From NCBI RefSeq assembly GCF_029227915.1, contig NC_079882.1, positions 5,768,001-5,832,000 of the forward strand: a stretch of 64,000 bases of DNA, written 5' to 3'. Shown piece after piece: positions 58,701-64,000 of this stretch; the first letter of the stretch is position 1; every line of letters starts with the position of its first letter. Made by a program: the position numbers and the translations under genes. The stretch is from Hydractinia symbiolongicarpus (taxonomy: Eukaryota > Cnidaria > Hydrozoa > Anthoathecata > Hydractiniidae). Below the pieces are notes generated by a model that was given only the letters and a program-made list of their open reading frames with translations, was not told the origin of the DNA and ran no database searches.

Positions 58701-61700
58701 CGTTCGCAGGAAACAAAATTAAGAAAGCAACAGGGAAAGTCTTCAGGGTTTAGCGAAATATTTTTTTAAAATTGCAACAATAAGGCTTGTGGAGGAAAAT
58801 TAAGTACTACCCGACTTACTTGACATACCCTAAATCCGTCACTGTTAAATGGAATGAATATGAAAAAATATGAAAGAAAACTCTTCGATAATCCGTGAAA
58901 TATCAACTTACTAGGTTTAGCAATGTTTCCAACATTGACTGCCACTTTTTGAAATTCTGGATTGGGTGGAGCTGCAGGATTTATCTGAAAATATAAATGT
59001 TTGATAAAACACTTGCTTTTGAAATTTGCAACGACAGGAATCTTAGTTATAATGGTTTCAAAAAATTTAATAAAAACTACGAACGTGTGTGACAAACCTG
59101 TAGAAAAAAAGCTAGAATCGCTAAACCATCTTTCTGTTGCATTGCAACCTTTGGATTTTGGTACTTTTGATTTACAAAAACGAGATGAATCTGTAAAAGA
59201 AAAATATTAAATCTTTCAGCTGCTTATTTAATATACAATGTCAACTTTACATCAGTATGATATCAATCTAATTTCTTCGGAATGCCGAGATAGAATGTTA
59301 GTGTAGTGTAACTTGAGAGCGCTAATTTTAATACTATCATATTCAAATATAGTTGAACGGAAGTTAAGCAGACAATTTCTATAGATTTAATCTCTCTCGC
59401 CTAGCATGTTTGGAGTACAGTTTTCTTGTATGCTTTTGCAACAAAGAAAGATTAATGAAGTGTGTGTATTTAAAAGAACATTGCAACGTCGCAAAAAATC
59501 AAATCTAGAAAACGATAATCTAATCTAATGATAAAAAGTACAAAACAAAAAACCCCATTATTTTTAAAATTTTATATATAACATTATTTTTAAAATTTTA
59601 TATATAACATTTGGTGAGGTTTAAAAACATAAATTATGTTATTCGAATCATCTGCGGATCTTAAAACGTGTTCGCACTTCACACTCGTGTTGAAAATTTA
59701 AGCGTTTAAGTTTTATCTTCCAAGATTTGAAAAAAAATTAAGTAAAAGGTGTTTTGCACGATGTAACAAACCATCAGTATCTTCGTAAGAATCATTTACC
59801 TTTTTAACAATTAACTTTAAATAGAATTACTGTTTTAAAAAAGTGTCAGTAGTAGAAGATTGCTTTATTTTGTCAAATCTTCAAATACGCCAAAACATTG
59901 GAATCTCATGATCCGTATTAAGAAAAAATTCCAACCTTGCAATATTCAAGTACATAATTACATGAATAAAACGACCAGGGAACCAAAAATCTGTTTAATT
60001 TACGTGAATTTCCGAATTATATGAGTTCGATTTAAAGGAATCTGAATTACACGAGCTAAACTGTATATAACTTCCAGCAAAAATATCCCGTACGCCCCTA
60101 AAAAACGATAGACTTGTATATGAGGTCAAAACTTTGTACATATTTTTTTCAGAAAGAAAATTTACTTCTATTTCTTTGGAAGTTTTTTAGCCATTTCAGC
60201 ATAAAACAACCCAAACAAAAATCAATAAGTATGAGTCCTAGCAATTAGCAGAAATTTTTGCTTACAGATTATATATCTAAGGGGATATCACATGAGAAAA
60301 ATCCGTCCGTCAAAACGGACTGGCTCGCTATCATATAAAGAACAAACTGGCCCAACTAACCGGGATGTCACTTCATCAAAGCGACAAAACGGACTCCCCT
60401 GTCTATTTTTGCGCATGGTCGAAGATATACAGAAAGCACATGTTTTCTGTCCATTACAAAAATATTAAAGAATAAACTTTTGTCAATGTATTTATTTTAT
60501 TTTATAAGTTTTTTTACGAAAACAATAATTTTTTCATTAGGAATTTAACTACAAAGTATACACTTTTTATGTAACCTTTTTTAGTCTGTGTTGAGAAAAC
60601 TTCATATCATAGCAAGCTAATTCTATGTCATTAAGCCCCTAAACTCCATAGAAGTTATTGATTCACTGCACTCAAAAAGTGTTGTTACAACTATTAGGAT
60701 GTGATTGACTTTTATCACTAGGTACTATTTTAAGGGAAGATGTTCTTTGCGGAAGTATAGATTGCCGAATTTAAATTTACGAATAGACTGCGGTGTTGCA
60801 TGTAGCGTGGTAGCTCACTTGTGTCTACCATTTTGTTGTTCCAGGAAATTACCATGTGGTTGTTATTGTGATGACACGCATTATCTTATAAAGAAATTTG
60901 TAAACATTTCCTGAAAAACAGTAAGTCGTTTTTTCGCTTAGCCCTCTATATAATCGCACATTACCTTGAATTTCGCATTTTTTTCTTTTGTGATATTTTC
61001 TTCTGCATGAATTCCTTTCCATTATATTTTAAATGTTGTAAAAGATATGTTTAAGATGTATAAAACTTACTTTTATTTTTTGTTTTTAAAAGGTACTGTA
61101 CACTGTAGCTAGATGAAATTGCAGTTATCTTTTAAGCAATAGAAACACATTTTCGTAACCCTATTTCCTTCACATGACATTAAATAGTAGAAAATTGATT
61201 ATGTATTCACTTTGTATTCATTCAGACAAGACTGAAGTAAAACAAACACCACTGAATATGACTGGTGTGATTGAGTGCCTTAAGTCCATGTTGTTTCGTT
61301 GTTGTGTTTTTAGTTTTTTGATAACAACACCGTGCAGCCATTCGCAAAATACTGTATACTAACACTATCAGTTTTATAAACAATTCTTTTGAAAACTTAC
61401 TTCTCCGGCATACTTTTTTCCATCTATTGAATGTTCGGAACCTTGACCTCCTGCACATCCAAAATGCAAATGAAATTGCTTAAATATGTATCTATCTTCT
61501 CCCAATACAGCTCCACTTAATAATACTGGACTACCTCCCTGCACATTAAAACCCACAGTCTTTCCAGTATTAACTAATTTTCCTTGGATCGGAGTGCCAG
61601 CCTCCATTTGAAAAGCTAATGGACTGTCGAACGGCTTTACAGTTGTGCTGTCAGTAACTATATCTATTGGTGACTGATTAGGTCCGGCACATCGTGGTGA

Positions 61701-63473
61701 TAGTTTATGCCAATTTGCCGGACCATATGCTATAACGTAAGCACAGTACAGTGGTTATTAAGGTAAAAAAAATTTTAAAAATAGAATAGAACCTACTACA
61801 CATCAAATATACATTAAGACTGCGGGTAGCCATATAGCATGAAAAAGTTGTCGATTCCTTTACTTTAGCCGAAATTGAAGAGGTTTTTTTTATTTTTCTC
61901 GATGATTCTCAATACGAGCTACATTATTTAATAGGATAGAACGCAGTGTAAATACGTCATCGTACCTGTGTCACTAGGTTCGTAATCCCATTCTGTCTTT
62001 GGTTTTTCTTCTAAATAAGAAAGGTATATTTGTGTATACTTACAATCTCGTGCAAAGGGATAAAGAAGGAGTATCAACGAAATATGATAGGTCTATGCAG
62101 TTCCAAGTAAAAGACTTACGAGGTAGTTCTGGTGGTGATGTTTCCACTGGCTCTGGCGGTGGTAGTAGAATAGGAGGATGTATATGTGGGCCTATGCAAA
62201 GAAATGAAAAAATTAGTTTTTGTCGTTGTTTTTTCACACAAAAGCTCTTTCAAAAGTTTTCCTTTGTCAAATTTTCTTTATTTATTAATCTCGTGGAATT
62301 CTGCATAGACCTACCTGCGTGCACTAATTCGTGTGGTAACTGCCCAAAATGAAGTTGATGATCGATGAAAGGAGGCATCTGCGGATGAAATGGAATAGGA
62401 ATTGTGATAGGAGGAGGAGGAGGAGGTGGGGGAGGAGGGGGAGGGGGTGGTGGAGGAGGAGGAGGTGCTGGGGTTGGATAATAATAATCTAAATGAACAT
62501 GAGGGGGCAGTTCCGGGGGTGGTGGAGGTGGAGGTGGTGGTGGTGGTGGTGGTGGAGGTGGTTCTGGAGGATGGTAGTAATCTATATGTACATGAGGTGG
62601 TAATGGTGGTGGAGGTGCCGGCTCTGGTGGGGGTGGATCAGGTGGTGGATCTGGTGGGTGATCAGGTGGATGATCGCTATGATGACATGCTACAGCGGGT
62701 AGACATATCTCATCAGTACCTGCTGCTCCGTCATTTACAGTAACTGGTATTTTTGGATCGGCTTTTGCACTTGACAAAGAGGAAATATATGCTTGTGGTG
62801 AACCACCTTGACCAGGTGGAGGATATTTAACGGATGCAGCTGCACTGGAGCTAACTGAGACTTGACCTAAAATATAAAGCACGCAGCTTGAAAAAAGGGA
62901 CGTTATTTTATAACATAATTAAGATCTGTAAATCTGCATAAAGGTGATACATTCGCAGGACAAGCATTTTGTCGGTTTTGAGAATAGTCGACAAAGCGAG
63001 TTTCCACTATATATAAGATTAAAATAAACGCAGACTAAATAAAAAGAATTTTAGATTACTTTCAGTAGCATTTCCATCTGATGCCTGTAAACTAATCAAC
63101 ACAACTTCTTTGTAAGAAAACCTCTACTTGGTAGAAATAAAATATGGAATGAACCACAAAAAACAGTGGGAAAAACCTTCTTTTCATTTCAAAGGAAAAA
63201 TAATGCAAATTACCGTGTGCATAGTCAAACAAGATTCGATCATCCCGGTCAACCCACCATGGAGGACATGGGTCTTCGGCACATTGGCAATTATCACAAC
63301 CTTAAGAAAAAAAAGAGAAAAAGAGAAAGAAGGCAGCATGAGAGGGGGAGGAGAGATCACTTTATTTTTGCAGTTCATTCCTTTTTGATTTCTCGTTACT
63401 TACTTCTTGGTGCGGTGTCTAGTAATTGTGCCCAAACAAGAATGTATCCAAGCAACAGCCAATTATATAGCAT
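55447..63473 (-). CDS. secreted modular alpha-carbonic anhydrase, ten exons
   Basis: Ten coding exons on minus: 63404-63473, 63214-63300, 62315-62866, 62120-62191, 61966-62010, 61401-61729, 59098-59190, 58912-58984, 56152-56327 and 55447-55773. They total 1824 bases and every junction keeps frame, giving 607 residues. Order: signal peptide (1 to ~20), Cys cluster (25-35), Pro/His-rich region (~118-205, further His/Pro to ~258), alpha-carbonic anhydrase domain (~268-530) and Thr/Ala mucin-like tail (~536-607). Zinc ligands are His362, His364 (FHLHFG) and His387 (GEIHLVF), with Glu374 in GSEH. Cys289 and Cys480 match the disulfide of secreted members. Oddities: Lys332 at the proton-shuttle His64 position and Pro476 at Thr199 (GSIPTPPC). 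The family hydrates CO2; activity here may be reduced or lost. Extracellular matrix or biomineral contact is possible but inferred. Confidence 0.88.
56152..56327 (-). CDS. carbonic anhydrase exon 9: TPPC loop with Thr199 changed
   Basis: It encodes VNIPSGINIRQMLP, YVYRGSIPTPPCFE and VTWIVFKRPIQIGPDK. In typical enzymes the loop reads GSLTTPP; here the first threonine is proline (codon CCT) while the second is kept, and Cys480 is the second half of the secreted-type disulfide. The donor is AAG|GTGAGA. This exon could splice to the last exon at 55447-55773 or to 52067-52420. Confidence 0.85.
56880..58600 (+). pseudogene. retroelement reverse-transcriptase relic inside a carbonic anhydrase intron
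   Basis: Plus-strand fragments in changing frames read in family order: CAGQNAGCEAAIHSLQ (56914-), a KAFLHNFQIICPS stretch, SPTRLFVGGGKEL, TTQGD (57150-57164), then near the C-terminus WDLIKNRYGH, CACDSQFNLDHLLSYRK, KLLSEVCKDVC and NRRILDIKHGSF followed by a frameshifted FYKRLGESLADE. Stops and frameshifts are frequent, so it is long dead. It lies antisense in the 56328-58911 intron and its end overlaps the small spacer before exon 8. It is the same family as 28530-28745. Clade not assigned. Confidence 0.6.
58912..58984 (-). CDS. carbonic anhydrase exon 8
   Basis: Bounded by TATTTTCAG and CCTA|GTAAGT. It encodes INPAAPPNPEFQKVAVNVGN and IAKP, matching the NPxxQK helix of the family after the core strands. 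Confidence 0.8.
59098..59190 (-). CDS. carbonic anhydrase exon 7: third zinc ligand
   Basis: A 31-codon phase 0 exon reading IHLVFVNQKYQNPKVAMQQK and DGLAILAFFLQ. His387 aligns with zinc ligand His119. The usual following His122 is Phe here. It is separated from exon 6 by a 2.2-kb intron. Confidence 0.85.
59191..61400 (-). other. 2.2-kb intron of the carbonic anhydrase gene
   Basis: No exon recognised inside. A 28-bp direct repeat (TTATTTTTAAAATTTTATATATAACA) is at about 59555-59610, and GTGAATTTCCGAATTATATGAGTTCGA-type sequence at about 60000-60065 resembles decayed pogo-like MITE termini. Confidence 0.55.
61401..61729 (-). CDS. carbonic anhydrase exon 6: core of the active site
   Basis: It encodes YGPANWHKLSPRCAG, NQSPIDI, LVNTGKTVGFNV, KQFHLHFG and GSEHSIDGKKYAGE. 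It carries the first two zinc-binding histidines, the conserved Gln before them and Glu374. The shuttle position is Lys within NTGKTVG. The exon ends GGAGAA|GTAAGT in phase 0. Confidence 0.88.
61966..62191 (-). CDS. carbonic anhydrase exons 4 and 5: linker and domain start
   Basis: Exon 4 (62120-62191) encodes PHIHPPILLPPPEPVETSPP, closing the proline-rich region. Exon 5 (61966-62010) is only 45 bases and encodes EKPKTEWDYEPSDT, whose WDY begins the carbonic anhydrase fold. The donor CTC|GTAAGT, acceptor TTATTTAG and donor ACAG|GTACGA all keep phase 1. Confidence 0.75.
62315..62866 (-). CDS. carbonic anhydrase exon 3: proline/histidine-rich region
   Basis: A 552-base phase 1 exon. A Ser/Ala/Gly start is followed by CHHSDHPPDHPPDPP, two long polyproline runs and two copies of LPPHV-H(I/L)DYY at about residues 142-150 and 173-181. 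It ends in a His-rich segment (FHPQM, DHQLHFGQLPHELVHA). The reverse strand shows as GGTGGTGGA repeats. The polyproline runs are coded by repeated CCN codons and could vary in length between individuals. The His and Tyr residues could bind metal or cross-link. Confidence 0.8.
63214..63300 (-). CDS. carbonic anhydrase exon 2: Cys cluster
   Basis: The exon is bounded by TTCTTAAG and CACG|GTAATT and is phase 1 at both ends. It encodes CDNCQCAEDPCPPWWVDRDD and RILFDYAH. The four cysteines (C-x2-C-x-C-x4-C) near the mature N-terminus could form disulfides or bind metal. I know no named domain for it. Confidence 0.75.
63404..63473 (-). CDS. carbonic anhydrase exon 1: signal peptide
   Basis: MLYNWLLLGYILVWAQLLD is a short N-region followed by a hydrophobic core, then DTAPR. 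The ATG context is AAAG-ATG. The donor AGAA|GTAAGT leaves phase 1. The residues around DTAPR would follow a predicted signal cleavage. Confidence 0.8.
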
Positions 63474-64000
63474 CTTTCTTTCGTGAAAAGATGATACCAA
63501 CTGATCTACATATTTACTAACTTAAATATTTCGTGGAAACAGATTTTTCCCTCATGGCGTGCTTAATATTCCTAATTCTTTAATGGCTCTTTTTGTGATT
63601 ACCTTGATTAGCATTGAGCAATCTTTCTATGCTGAAAAATCTACATAACTCACTTTCTGTATAAATCTAAATTGTTGAAGCATGAAACCTACATGGATGC
63701 TCTGTCACGTAGAACGTTGCGCATGCCCAATACGAAAAGGTATTAATTTATTTGACAGAATTAATTGGTTTTATGAAAGTCAAACTTGCGTATGATAAAG
63801 TTGCATTAAGAAAGTGCGAATTGCTTAAAGGTATCTGTGAAATCTAAGCAATGCAGTGTTTTCTTATAAAATGTCGAAATTTCAGCCGAGGCTGCATTTG
63901 CGTTTTCTAAAACTTTTTTCTTAAATATTCTTATTTGCGTTCGTCCGAAACGTCCGAAAAGATTTGGATAATGATGAATAATTTAGTTATCTTATTACAG
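63474..64000. other. upstream region of the carbonic anhydrase gene
   Basis: No consensus TATA box was seen on minus in the first 100 bases; only AAATATTTAAG occurs about 60 bases upstream. Nothing else recognised to the window end. Confidence 0.4.

Noticed and set aside
62040-62352. Plus frame of 117 codons from 61999
   Set aside because: It overlaps exons 4 and 3 of the carbonic anhydrase on the opposite strand and has no motif.
62426-62743. Plus-strand Glu/Val/Gly-rich frame
   Set aside because: It is the antisense shadow of the polyproline exon of the carbonic anhydrase gene.
1-64000. tRNA and rRNA genes
   Set aside because: No cloverleaf-like segment with A and B boxes or rRNA-like core was noticed by eye. 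A tRNAscan or Infernal run would decide.

Overview
The window is AT-rich eukaryotic DNA with spliced genes, canonical GT-AG introns, TATA boxes, an AATAAA signal and dense transposon debris. The gene content (a vertebrate-type ACC-synthase-like aminotransferase, a secreted alpha-carbonic anhydrase) and the transposon set (short tandem Helitrons, a protein-primed polymerase fragment, retroelement relics, pogo-like elements) point to an animal. A cnidarian, probably a hydrozoan, is my best guess, but that is inference. No bacterial operon, CRISPR array, rRNA or tRNA was recognised.

Three loci carry real coding signal. (1) Two ACC-synthase-like PLP aminotransferase genes lie about 25 kb apart in inverted orientation (17761-19140 on minus, 44023-45336 on plus). 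Each has a single coding exon and a TATA box. Their central ~860 bp are nearly identical while both ends have diverged, which is a gene-conversion pattern. (2) A ten-exon gene on minus (55447-63473) encodes a predicted 607-residue secreted alpha-carbonic anhydrase. In order it has a signal peptide, a small Cys cluster, a long proline/histidine-rich region with two HVHxDYY modules, the carbonic anhydrase domain and a Thr/Ala mucin-like tail. The zinc ligands are kept, but the positions of the catalytic Thr199 and proton-shuttle His64 are changed. A second in-frame terminal exon at 52067-52420 would give a different tail. (3) A damaged gene on minus (about 11568-13190) reads as a USP-like cysteine-protease domain followed by a zinc finger and a possible OB fold. 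A frameshift and a 61-bp duplication break it, and copies of a 37-bp repeat flank it.

By region: 0-10 kb holds repeats, a striking 14-bp minisatellite (4126-4690) and a 176-bp tandem duplication. 10.7-13.5 kb is the protease-like locus and its repeats. 15.0-15.4 kb is a DNA polymerase B fragment. 17.8-19.3 kb is aminotransferase gene A. 20-29 kb is mostly unassigned, with a degenerate pogo-like MITE and a reverse-transcriptase relic. 29.4-33.8 kb is a nest of Helitron-type elements, including head-to-tail tandem short copies. 34-43.9 kb is unassigned apart from dispersed repeats. 43.9-45.4 kb is aminotransferase gene B. 49.7-50.7 kb holds a pogo-like MITE and more short Helitrons. 52-63.5 kb is the carbonic anhydrase locus; one intron contains an antisense retroelement relic, and a 1.7-kb element with terminal inverted repeats lies between the two alternative last exons.

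All exon structures were read by eye from splice signals, phase and protein family match. No alignment or search was run.
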